Source: Actinomycetota bacterium (GTDB taxonomy: Bacteria; Actinomycetota; Actinomycetes; S36-B12; UBA5976). From it: DNA of 62,222 bases. Made by a program: the position numbers and the translations under genes. Positions 54,619-62,222 of the stretch are shown in pieces (the stretch's first letter is position 1; each line of letters opens with the position of its first letter). The stretch spans positions 1 through 62,222 of the forward strand of contig CANFOW010000004.1 in assembly GCA_947448865.1 (NCBI GenBank), in the 5' to 3' direction. A model generated the notes under the pieces. That model saw only the letters and a program-made list of their open reading frames with translations. It searched no databases and was not told the origin of the DNA.

Positions 54619-55851
54619 ATGAGTCGCACAGTTGTCGTAACAGGCCTTGGTGCCACTACGCCACTTGGCGGAGACGTTGCATCAACCTGGCAAGGACTAC
54701 TTGCCGGTGAATCAGGCATCACCATCCTCGAAGACCCTAAGTTTGCAGAACTCCCCGTTCGCATCGCTGCTCCAGTCAAAGTCGACCCGAGCAACATTCT
54801 TGAACCGCATGAAATCCGTCGCATGGACCGCTCACAACAACTTGCACTTATTGCAGCGCGTGAAGCATGGGCCGATGCGGCCATTGATTCAGTTGACCCT
54901 GAACGCCTCGGAGTTGCCATTGCAACCGGTGTTGGCGGCGCTATCTCGCTCATGGAGCAATACGACATTTTGAAAGAACGCGGCGCATCACGAGTATCGC
55001 CGATGACAGTGCCTATGTTGATGCCAAATGGACCAGCAGCTGTTGTTGGTCTCGAAGTCGGTGCCATGGCCGGCGTGCACACGCCAGTGTCCGCATGTGC
55101 CTCAGGCGCAGAAGCGATTGGCTACGGCGCTGAAATGATTCGCACGGGACGCGCAGACGTAGTTGTCTGTGGCGGCACCGAAGGCTGCATCCACCCTTTG
55201 ACCATCGCAGCCTTCGCAGCAATGCGCGCGCTATCAACACGTCACGATAATGCGGCTGCTGCATCGCGTCCGTTCGATCGCGATCGCGATGGATTCGTCA
55301 TGGCTGAAGGTTCTGCAATCGTCGTTCTTGAATCAGAAGAATTTGCAAAGGCTCGTGGCGCAAAGATTTATGGCGTCTACGGTGGTCAAGGTCTAGCTGC
55401 TGATGCACACCACATTGCACAGCCAGAACCCGAAGGTCGCGGTGTGATGCTTGCTATCAATCGCGCACTCAAAGATGCCGATTTGTCGACGAAAGATATT
55501 TTCCACGTGAACGCTCATGCGACGAGCACACCGGCTGGTGACGTGGCCGAGGCTAAAGCGATTCGTAAGGTGCTCGGTGCTGATGCCGATCACGCTCCTG
55601 TGACTGCGGTCAAGGGTGCGACGGGACACTTACTTGGTGGCGCTGGTTCACTCGCAGCTATTGCTTCGATCTTGGCGTTGCGTGATCGTAAGGTCCCACC
55701 AGTAGCAAACACAATCAACCTTGATGAAGGTGTCGATGTGGATGTTGTTATTGGATCGCCACGTGATCTTCCCAGTGGTGACCTCGCAGCACTCAGTAAC
55801 TCATTTGGCTTTGGTGGACACGACGTCGTCTTGGCATTCCGGAGCGTCTGA
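54619..55851 (+). CDS. fabF: 3-oxoacyl-ACP synthase II
   Basis: A 410-residue KAS II elongation enzyme. Catalytic residues: Cys in VSACASGAEAIGYG, His in NAHATSTPAGD and His in KGATGHLLGGAG. TGLGATTPLGGD opens the protein. Its stop overlaps the accD start by one base (TGATG). Confidence 0.95.
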   Translation: MSRTVVVTGLGATTPLGGDVASTWQGLLAGESGITILEDPKFAELPVRIAAPVKVDPSNILEPHEIRRMDRSQQLALIAAREAWADAAIDSVDPERLGVAIATGVGGAISLMEQYDILKERGASRVSPMTVPMLMPNGPAAVVGLEVGAMAGVHTPVSACASGAEAIGYGAEMIRTGRADVVVCGGTEGCIHPLTIAAFAAMRALSTRHDNAAAASRPFDRDRDGFVMAEGSAIVVLESEEFAKARGAKIYGVYGGQGLAADAHHIAQPEPEGRGVMLAINRALKDADLSTKDIFHVNAHATSTPAGDVAEAKAIRKVLGADADHAPVTAVKGATGHLLGGAGSLAAIASILALRDRKVPPVANTINLDEGVDVDVVIGSPRDLPSGDLAALSNSFGFGGHDVVLAFRSV

Positions 55852-57266
55852 TGACTGTGACCACGCCTGAAGACAAGAAGTTAATGGCACCACGCCGTTT
55901 AACTTCGCTTCTGGATCCCGGTTCTTTGGAGTTCGTTGCCGTACAAACCGAAGGCATCGGTGCAGTATCTGCAACGGGAACCATCAATGGTCGTGAAGTT
56001 GTTGCGTTCGCTAACGATCCGTCTTTCCAAGGTGGCGCATTAGGCGGCGCCGAAGGTCAGGTGATCGTGGATGCATACGCCTTGGCTATGGCCAAGCAAT
56101 GCCCCATCATTGGCATTTGGCACTCAGGTGGAGCACGACTTCAAGAGGGTATTCAGTCCCTCAAAGCATTTGGTGACATCTTCCGTGTCATGACTCATGC
56201 TTCGGGCAAGATTCCTCAAGTATCTGTTGTCCTTGGCCCAGCCGCAGGTGGTGGCGCCTACGGACCTGCACTCACAGACATCGTGATCCTCGGTCCCGAA
56301 GGTCGCGTGTTTGTCACGGGTCCTGAAGTTGTGCGCAGTGTGACTGGCGAAGATGTCGACATGCTTCGACTTGGTGGTCCAGAGCCGCACGGTCGTCGTT
56401 CCGGCGTAGTTCACGTCGTCAGCGAAACAGAAGAACAAGCAATCCTTGACACCCGCAACATTGCTGATTTGCTCGGCAACAAGGGTTCACTGAACGTTGC
56501 CGCAGTTACAGACATTGACCTTGGTGCGTTTATGCCCGAGTCTGCAAGTCGTGCGTACGATGTACATCCGATTGTGGATTCAATCTTGGACCCAGGAACT
56601 GGCATTGAACTTCATCCGCGTTGGGCACCAAACCTCATCACAGCGCTTGGCCGTTTTGGTGGACAAAGCGTTGGACTGATTGCAAATAACCCACTGCGTC
56701 TAGGTGGTTGTCTCGATTCCACATCCGCGGAAAAGGGCGCGCGTTTCGTGCGCATGTGTGATGCGTTTGGTATTCCACTACTGGTCATTGTTGATGTCCC
56801 TGGCTACCTGCCTGGTGTTGGTCAGGAATGGGACGGCGTAGTACGCCGTGGAGCAAAACTGCTGCACGCATTCGCTGAATGCGTCGTGCCTCGAATTACC
56901 TGTGTCACTCGCAAGTCATACGGTGGCGCATACATCGCAATGAACAGTCGCTCACTTGGCGCAACACATGTCATGGCGTGGAAAGATGCCGAAGTTGCTG
57001 TGATGGGTCCCGTTGCAGCAATTCGCATTCTGCATCGTCGGCGCCTTGCTGAAGTTCCACCCGAAAATAAAGATGCGGTCGAAAAGGAACTTGCCGAGGA
57101 ACACAAAATCACAGCTGGTGGCTTAGCTAAATGCATGGAGCTCGGAGCTGTTGATGAGATTGTTGAGCCGAGCACTACTCGAAGTTCTCTCGCGCGAGCA
57201 TTAGCTGCTGCAGCACTGCCCGATGGAACTTTTGCGCGCGGTAACCACGGAAACATTCCGTTGTAA
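55851..57266 (+). CDS. accD: Acyl-CoA carboxylase carboxyltransferase (beta) subunit
   Basis: A 471-residue carboxyltransferase that moves a carboxyl group from biotin to acetyl- or propionyl-CoA, making malonyl-CoA for the fab enzymes. GPAAGGGAYGPALTD, PGYLPGVGQEWDGVVRRGAKLLHAFAE and TRKSYGGAYIAMNSRSLGA mark the two crotonase-like halves. It lacks the zinc finger of E. coli AccD, as actinobacterial subunits do. No biotinylated alpha subunit is nearby. Ends in a strong terminator. Confidence 0.93.
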   Translation: MTVTTPEDKKLMAPRRLTSLLDPGSLEFVAVQTEGIGAVSATGTINGREVVAFANDPSFQGGALGGAEGQVIVDAYALAMAKQCPIIGIWHSGGARLQEGIQSLKAFGDIFRVMTHASGKIPQVSVVLGPAAGGGAYGPALTDIVILGPEGRVFVTGPEVVRSVTGEDVDMLRLGGPEPHGRRSGVVHVVSETEEQAILDTRNIADLLGNKGSLNVAAVTDIDLGAFMPESASRAYDVHPIVDSILDPGTGIELHPRWAPNLITALGRFGGQSVGLIANNPLRLGGCLDSTSAEKGARFVRMCDAFGIPLLVIVDVPGYLPGVGQEWDGVVRRGAKLLHAFAECVVPRITCVTRKSYGGAYIAMNSRSLGATHVMAWKDAEVAVMGPVAAIRILHRRRLAEVPPENKDAVEKELAEEHKITAGGLAKCMELGAVDEIVEPSTTRSSLARALAAAALPDGTFARGNHGNIPL

Positions 57267-57306
57267 TAATTCCGAACTCATCGTGGCTACATGGTGACTT
57301 CACAAC

Positions 57307-57341
57307 AAAAAGAGGCGACCCGTTTGGGATCGCCTCTTTTT
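57307..57341. terminator. Bidirectional terminator between accD and DUF3145
   Basis: AAAAAGAGGCGA and TCGCCTCTTTTT form a 12-bp stem, extended by CCC/GGG, with A and T tracts in the outer stem, so it works on both strands and ends the fab operon and the convergent DUF3145 gene. Confidence 0.88.
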
Positions 57342-57351
57342 CTTCCTCGTG

Positions 57352-57858
57352 TTATCCGACTTGATGAAGCCAGCGAACTGGAACTCCATCTCCGGCATAT
57401 CTAAATGGCTCAAGTTCGCGATCCCATGGACCACCTAAAATTTCATCAATCACATCAACCAGCGAACGCCCAGTTGTTGTGGCATTCGCAACAGCACTGC
57501 GCAGACGTTCTTCACCGATGTACGCCTCACCAAATGCGCCCATCGGGCTACGCCACAATCCCAAGGACGGCGTGGATACAAAGCGTTGTCCATCATGACC
57601 TGCGCTTGGCTCTTCAGTGACTTCAAAACGTAAGTGCGGAAACCCGCGCAATGTTGACCCAATAGTTGCAGACAGACCAGAAGCACCCACCCATGACAAC
57701 TCAGTACGCATCGTTCCAGGTGTCACTGGTTGCTCAACCCAATCAAGGTTGACTGTGGTGCCTAACAGGCCACCGAGTGCCCATTCAACATGTGCACATA
57801 ATGCACGTGGAGTGCTGTGAATGAACACAACACCTCGTGCTTGGGATGACGTCGTCAT
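57352..57858 (-). CDS. DUF3145 family protein
   Basis: A 168-residue actinobacterial protein: GVVFIHSTPRALCAHVEWALGGLLG, LRFEVTEEPSAGHDGQRF and DRELEPFRYAGDGVPVRWLHQV follow DUF3145 along its length. ATG 57858 lies six bases after GGAGG; the track start is 27 codons too early. It is usually next to the fab/accD block as here, but its function is unknown. Confidence 0.88.
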   Translation of the reverse strand: MTTSSQARGVVFIHSTPRALCAHVEWALGGLLGTTVNLDWVEQPVTPGTMRTELSWVGASGLSATIGSTLRGFPHLRFEVTEEPSAGHDGQRFVSTPSLGLWRSPMGAFGEAYIGEERLRSAVANATTTGRSLVDVIDEILGGPWDRELEPFRYAGDGVPVRWLHQVG

Positions 57859-58013
57859 ACCCATCCTCCGTTCGATTCGAATGCTGGCTTCCCCACCATG
57901 ATTCGTTTCGATTTGGAGTTCTTCGATTGAGGTTCTCACCTAAACAACCAGATGACATGAGAATAACCCCAAGACCGCACTTTTGACTAGTGCAGGGTGA
58001 AAATCCTCAAAAA

Positions 58014-58946
58014 TCAAGCGCTGACAGGCTCATTTTCGATGGCAATGTCCTTGGCGCGTTTGCGGCGCTCCCAAAGCCTGCAACCTGCTTCCACAATTAC
58101 TGCGTAGACCGCACCGAGCACAGCATCAAAAATGTAGTGTTCCCCGCCGTACACCAGTGAGAACACCATGAAGCAAACGTAGAAAACAAAAAATACCCGA
58201 AGCCATGGTCGAGCCTTTGGCCAGAAAAAGAGCGAAATAGTTACTGTCATACCGGCGTGAAGCGAAGGCAACGCGGCCACTTGGTTAACCACACCTTGCC
58301 CTAAAGAAATAATCTGTCCAGCAACAGGCAATCCGACGATTCCCCACCCTCGAGTCACAATCCGCACCAACGGATCACATAACCCATGCTTAGCTGCATA
58401 CCACGGTGGTGCAGCTGGTACCAGAATGTAGGTCGCCAAAGCAGCAAACGACATCGTCAGAATACGGCGAGCAAACATTGCCCACCGTTCACGGTTACGC
58501 ACATACAGTGTGCCCACAATCGCCCATGGCACAACGAAATGCGAGCAGTACATCAGCGCAACGCCTGCTTCCCACCACGCAATGTGATGAGGCTGATACA
58601 GATGGTGTTGCAAATACACCGATGGAATCTGACCATCAAAGAATCGACCAAACCACGATAATTCGATGTCATAAATCTCTTTGACACGTACTGGGAAGCC
58701 AAATGTGTCTGCGGCACCGCGGGAATAGTCATAGCCGTACAGCAAAGCAAAGAATGGTAGCCAGTCAGCAAAAATGCGCCAGGTTTTCTGCGATGTGCCA
58801 ACTGAGAAGGCCACAGCAGCTGCAATGATGAACAGCAACTGGGTTGCTCGATCAAAGGGAATCCCGCGTTTGCCTACGTACATTGCAAATATTGCAGCCC
58901 ACACAGCCACTGCTACCTTGCGTTCTTGCGGCCAATCAAGTGCCAT
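58014..58946 (-). CDS. PAP2-superfamily membrane protein (inositolphosphotransferase/AUR1-like)
   Basis: A 310-residue protein with about six transmembrane helices. The PAP2 active-site motifs are AALPSLHAGMT and YGGEHYIFDAVLG (His/Asp). This subgroup resembles AUR1-type phosphotransferases that move headgroups between lipids. A lipid phosphatase or phosphoinositol transferase role is inferred. AAGGAA precedes the ATG. Confidence 0.83.
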   Translation of the reverse strand: MALDWPQERKVAVAVWAAIFAMYVGKRGIPFDRATQLLFIIAAAVAFSVGTSQKTWRIFADWLPFFALLYGYDYSRGAADTFGFPVRVKEIYDIELSWFGRFFDGQIPSVYLQHHLYQPHHIAWWEAGVALMYCSHFVVPWAIVGTLYVRNRERWAMFARRILTMSFAALATYILVPAAPPWYAAKHGLCDPLVRIVTRGWGIVGLPVAGQIISLGQGVVNQVAALPSLHAGMTVTISLFFWPKARPWLRVFFVFYVCFMVFSLVYGGEHYIFDAVLGAVYAVIVEAGCRLWERRKRAKDIAIENEPVSA

Positions 58947-59022
58947 GGGTTCATTCCTTGTCAGTGGTCAGACTCAAATCCTATTGGTCTCGCTACGAAC
59001 AATCGTTAGGCAGAATGGGGAC

Positions 59023-59784
59023 ATGAATGACAGCCTTCACATTGCCCTGTGCACCTCACTTGATGAGGTTCAGAAAGCATGTGACCTGTTCCAGCAAGTG
59101 TGGTCTGGCGGACCCACTGTTGTTCCCATGGACCTAGGGGTCGCGATGGTTCATGCCGGCGGCTATTGCGCGCTGGCTACCTATCAAGGTCGAGTTGTTG
59201 GAGCATCACTCGGGTTTCTTGGTCAACGTGGAACTCAACAAGTACTGCATTCGCATGTCACCGCGTCAACAATCGCAGGGACAGGCTTTGCGATGAAACA
59301 ACACCAGAAAGCATGGGCTCTCGAACACGGGCTATCTGGGATTACCTGGACCTTTGATCCGCTGGTGCGCAGAAACTCGTACTTCAACCTTGTGAAACTT
59401 GCTGCCACAGGTATCGAGTTTCTCCCTGAGTTTTATGGACCCATGACAGATGACATAAACGCGGGAGATCTGTCAGATCGTGTGTTGTGTTTGTGGGACA
59501 TTACGAAACCCGATGAGTCCACGACTTCAGATAGCCTTCGGCACACTGCCCTCGCCCAGCACGACGGAAACCCGGTCGTACATGGAATCCAACCTGGAAT
59601 CGAAAACGTCATTGAACTACCTGCAGACTTTGAAGCATTACGAGCGCTAAATCACCCAAGCGTTCCGAAGTGGCGACTCGCCATGCGCGAATGTTTAGAT
59701 CCGTATTTAAATCAAGGCTGGACACTGACTGGCATGATGAAAAAGGAAGCACTTATCTTGTCGCCACCACAGGAGTCCGCATGA
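59023..59784 (+). CDS. GNAT-family acyltransferase (COG3375-like)
   Basis: A 253-residue protein from ATG 59023 (GGGGAC upstream); the track start is inside the divergent gene. GGYCALATYQGRVVGASLGFLG, then HVTAS and AMKQHQKAWALEHGLSGITWTFDPLVRRNSYFNLVKL are typical of the COG3375 acetyl/succinyltransferases. These are regularly paired with MenC/NSAR enolases, as here (ATGA overlap). In Geobacillus such a pair N-succinylates and racemises amino acids. The acceptor here is not known. Confidence 0.83.
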   Translation: MNDSLHIALCTSLDEVQKACDLFQQVWSGGPTVVPMDLGVAMVHAGGYCALATYQGRVVGASLGFLGQRGTQQVLHSHVTASTIAGTGFAMKQHQKAWALEHGLSGITWTFDPLVRRNSYFNLVKLAATGIEFLPEFYGPMTDDINAGDLSDRVLCLWDITKPDESTTSDSLRHTALAQHDGNPVVHGIQPGIENVIELPADFEALRALNHPSVPKWRLAMRECLDPYLNQGWTLTGMMKKEALILSPPQESA

Positions 59785-60890
59785 AACTTGAGGCAGTAGA
59801 ACTCATCCGACTCAATGTTCCTCTCAAGTCTGCGTTTCGCACCTCAGAAGGATCCGTCAGTATTCATGAAGTTGTTTGGACTCATGTCATTACCGACGTC
59901 GGCGAAGGCTGGGCTGAATGCGCGGCAAACGGACTGCCCGACTATTCCAGCGAGTATCACGATGCTGCGGCTGACGTCCTCAAGCGATTTTTTATTCCTG
60001 AACTCATGAAGCTCGGCGATGATTTAACTGCCGAGCTCGTTGGACCGACTTTGCATTGGGCCAAAGGTCATCGCATGGCAAAAGCCGCCATGGAAACAGC
60101 ATTACTCGATGCCCAATTACGTCACGCGAATCAATCATTTGCTTCGTATCTCGGTGCCACTCGACAACGTGTTCCAGCTGGTGTGTCGGTTGGCATCATG
60201 GATTCAATCGAAGAGTTGTTGAGTTTCGTTTCTGGTTATCTTGCCGATGGTTATCTGCGCATCAAACTAAAGATAGAACCAGGTTGGGACTACGAACCCG
60301 TGAAACTTGTGCGCGACACATTTGGTGACGACCTACTTCTACAAGTTGACGCCAACACGGCTTACACCCGAGATGATTTCGATTTACTCAAACGCCTAGA
60401 TGAATTCAATTTGCTTTTAATCGAACAACCGCTTAACGAAGAAGACATTCTGGGACACGTCAAACTGTCGCAGTATGTGTCAACACCGATTTGTCTTGAC
60501 GAAAGCATCGTGTCGGCCGAGAGTGCACGCGATGCCATCGAACTTGGCGCCACATCGATCATCAACATCAAACCATCACGGGTTGGTGGGTACCTTGAAG
60601 CAGTCAAGATTCACGATGTTGCCCAGAAATGTGGAATACCAGTGTGGTGTGGCGGCATGCTTGAAACAGGCATTGGCCGAGCCGCGAATCTGGCACTGGC
60701 AGCACTCCCGAACTTCACATTGCCCGGTGACACTTCAGCATCGGCTCGTTATTTTTCAGCAGATACCACCGAACCATTTGTGCTTCGTGACGGACACATT
60801 GATGTTCCCACCGGCCCTGGAATTGGCGTCGACCCGATTCCTGAGGTCGTCGACCGGTTCGCTGTATCCCGCGAATGGATCAAGCGATAA
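59781..60890 (+). CDS. MenC/N-succinylamino-acid racemase-type enolase-superfamily enzyme
   Basis: A 369-residue enolase-superfamily protein. The catalytic K-x-K is in YLRIKLKIEPG, metal ligands in DANTAY, EQPL and DES, the second base Lys in NIKPSRVGG, and GMLETGIGRAANLA is the signature of the o-succinylbenzoate synthase/NSAR group. No other menaquinone gene is near, and the GNAT partner upstream favours the racemase role, but OSBS activity cannot be excluded. The ATG at 59781 overlaps the GNAT stop (ATGA). Confidence 0.88.
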   Translation: MKLEAVELIRLNVPLKSAFRTSEGSVSIHEVVWTHVITDVGEGWAECAANGLPDYSSEYHDAAADVLKRFFIPELMKLGDDLTAELVGPTLHWAKGHRMAKAAMETALLDAQLRHANQSFASYLGATRQRVPAGVSVGIMDSIEELLSFVSGYLADGYLRIKLKIEPGWDYEPVKLVRDTFGDDLLLQVDANTAYTRDDFDLLKRLDEFNLLLIEQPLNEEDILGHVKLSQYVSTPICLDESIVSAESARDAIELGATSIINIKPSRVGGYLEAVKIHDVAQKCGIPVWCGGMLETGIGRAANLALAALPNFTLPGDTSASARYFSADTTEPFVLRDGHIDVPTGPGIGVDPIPEVVDRFAVSREWIKR

Positions 60891-60926
60891 GTTCGTCCTC
60901 AGGCACTCACGAGAAAAGAGTTAGAC

Positions 60927-61694
60927 ATGGCAAATCCCACTCATCGTTTCGCAGACAAAGTAGTTGTTGTGACAGGAGCTGGTGGCGGTATCGGCACAGC
61001 AATTAGTCAACGCTTCGCATCCGAAGGCGCTCAAGTCATCGTCACAGACTCACACCTCGAGAACGCCAATGCCACCGTTGCGTTGATTCATGCGGATGGA
61101 GATCGCGCAGTAGCAATCGGCGCAGACATTTCTCAGGGCGACGAGTGTCGCACCTTGATAGACACAGTCATGGCAGACTTTGGCCGTATAGATGTGCTCG
61201 TGAACAATGCAGGCATTAATCGACGTGGACCGCTTCTTGAACTATCTGAAGACGACTGGCACACAACAATGGCCGTGAATGTTGATTCCATGTTTTATCT
61301 GTGTCGTGCTGCAATTCCACACATGATGACCCAAGGTGGCGGCGCAATTGTGAATACTGCTTCGCAGTGGGGTTTGCATCCCGCTCCAGGACACATTGCA
61401 TACAACGTGTCAAAAGCGGCTGTCGCAGCCTTCACACAAAATCTTGCACGTGATTACGCGCCTCATAACATTCGCGTTAACGCAGTGTGCCCTGGCGAAA
61501 TCGGAACTCCAATGTTACAAAAAGCTGCCGAACGTAAAGGACTCACTTTTGCGGACTTCGACAAAATGGTTCCATTCGGTCGAATTGGAAAACCAAGTGA
61601 AGTCGCTGCACTCGTTGCTTTTCTCGCGTCAGATGAAGCAGCCTTCATGTGTGGGTCACTCGTTGAGATTACGGGAGCACAACCGGTCGCGTAG
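60927..61694 (+). CDS. Short-chain dehydrogenase/reductase
   Basis: A 255-residue classical SDR: VVVVTGAGGGIGTAI, VLVNNAGINRRGP, NTASQWGLHPAPGHIAYNVSKAA (Ser/Tyr/Lys triad) and VNAVCPGEIGTPM. It sits 36 bp after the racemase-type enzyme and is probably in the same operon. The substrate is unknown; it may oxidise a hydroxy or acyl product of the same pathway. Confidence 0.9.
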   Translation: MANPTHRFADKVVVVTGAGGGIGTAISQRFASEGAQVIVTDSHLENANATVALIHADGDRAVAIGADISQGDECRTLIDTVMADFGRIDVLVNNAGINRRGPLLELSEDDWHTTMAVNVDSMFYLCRAAIPHMMTQGGGAIVNTASQWGLHPAPGHIAYNVSKAAVAAFTQNLARDYAPHNIRVNAVCPGEIGTPMLQKAAERKGLTFADFDKMVPFGRIGKPSEVAALVAFLASDEAAFMCGSLVEITGAQPVA

Positions 61695-61710
61695 TGACTA
61701 GTACTCACTC

Positions 61711-62222
61711 ATGACCATGAACATTGTCATTGTCTTCGTCACTGGAATTGTCGTTGGTGTTATCAACGGTCTTGCTGGTGGTTCGTCGATTATTTCTTAC
61801 CCTGTGCTCATGGCTGTGGGCCTAAATCCGCTGAGCGCTGTGGTCACAAATGCTGTTGGAGTAACGTCAGCGAATTTTTTTGCTCTTCGTGCTCACAAAA
61901 TTCCTTTTAAGAAATTGGTTCGCGATAATTCGACGCTCATTATCGTGTCAATCATTGGCACAATTGCCGGTGCACTCACACTCTTGAGTCAACCCATGAC
62001 TGTGCTAGAAAAAGTCATTCCGTTTCTCCTCTTGCTCGCATCGGCTACGTTGTTAATACCAATACCTGACCATGCAACAGGATTAAGTTCTCGAAATGAG
62101 CACGTTGCAATTTTTGGAACTGGACTGTACTGCGGATACTTTGGACCAGGACAAGGCTTGATGGTCCTCGCCACACTTGCTCGAGACGCACGTCGATCAC
62201 CGGCCACGTTAAACGTCACGAA
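61711..62222 (+). CDS. TSUP (TauE/SafE) family transporter, N-terminal part (runs off window end)
   Basis: Not in the ORF track because it has no stop in the window. Frame from ATG 61711 (or ATG 61717) codes for MNIVIVFVTGIVVGVINGLAGGSS, then NPLSAVVTNAVGV and LYCGYFGPGQGLM, the repeated glycine-rich motifs of the TauE/SafE sulfite/organic-anion exporters. About 170 of ~250 residues are present, with four to five membrane helices. Confidence 0.85.
   Translation, partial: MTMNIVIVFVTGIVVGVINGLAGGSSIISYPVLMAVGLNPLSAVVTNAVGVTSANFFALRAHKIPFKKLVRDNSTLIIVSIIGTIAGALTLLSQPMTVLEKVIPFLLLLASATLLIPIPDHATGLSSRNEHVAIFGTGLYCGYFGPGQGLMVLATLARDARRSPATLNVT

Overview
The window looks like a chromosomal segment of a small-genome actinobacterium, most like the low- to mid-GC freshwater lineages (acI/Nanopelagicales or Rhodoluna-like). 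The case rests on the order aceE - fasR-like regulator - fabD - fabH - acpP - fabF - accD, on two actinobacterial DUF families (DUF3052, DUF3145), on a lysine-rich H1-like protein, on actinobacterial-type RNase P RNA, and on a (broken) actinorhodopsin gene. Genes are tightly packed, with ATGA/TGATG overlaps, convergent 3' overlaps and some apparent leaderless starts. The lineage is an inference; no 16S gene is present.

Layout. 1-6.8 kb: end of polyphosphate glucokinase, a MarR regulator, the H1-like protein with a strong terminator, tgt next to a YhhQ-type queuosine-precursor transporter, an MFS exporter, agmatine deiminase and metF. 6.75-9.95 kb: a secreted, membrane-anchored EEP-family hydrolase and an ABC-F ATPase. 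9.95-16.5 kb: one minus-strand operon, FAD/GcvT dehydrogenase - ureohydrolase - DUF1989 - pxpA - pxpB - pxpC, which looks like a catabolic route for an N-methyl or guanidino nitrogen compound. 16.5-30 kb: SGNH hydrolase, stand-alone TipAS domain, argG with a DUF1801 protein, a polyamine-type APC permease, an EamA-MFS-FrnE operon, small cupins, AlkD-like glycosylase, and a marR-doxX operon divergent from a small barrel protein through a very clear shared operator.

30-38 kb is an accessory block ending at rnpB (minus strand, about 37701-38083). The last ~30 bp of rnpB are repeated in direct orientation at 36022 and 32925, bounding two segments: one with a single BspA-like repeat surface protein, and one with an HDAC-like deacetylase plus several genes reduced to 3' fragments. 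Beyond the outermost repeat lie three small DUF genes, an actinorhodopsin lacking its first two helices, and an orphan LivH permease. I read this as serial integration at the 3' end of rnpB followed by decay.

38-46.5 kb: an amidohydrolase, a four-gene minus operon (zinc-ribbon coiled coil, RNase H, YaaA, RNB exonuclease), a LigB dioxygenase, a secreted ScyD-like propeller, tRNA-Val(UAC) and a peroxiredoxin. 46.5-57.3 kb: the pyruvate-to-malonyl-CoA-to-fatty-acid block, where FabD carries an extra C-terminal biotinyl-like domain without the acceptor lysine. 57.3-62.2 kb: DUF3145, a PAP2-family membrane protein, a GNAT - MenC/NSAR enolase - SDR operon and the start of a TSUP transporter that runs off the window.
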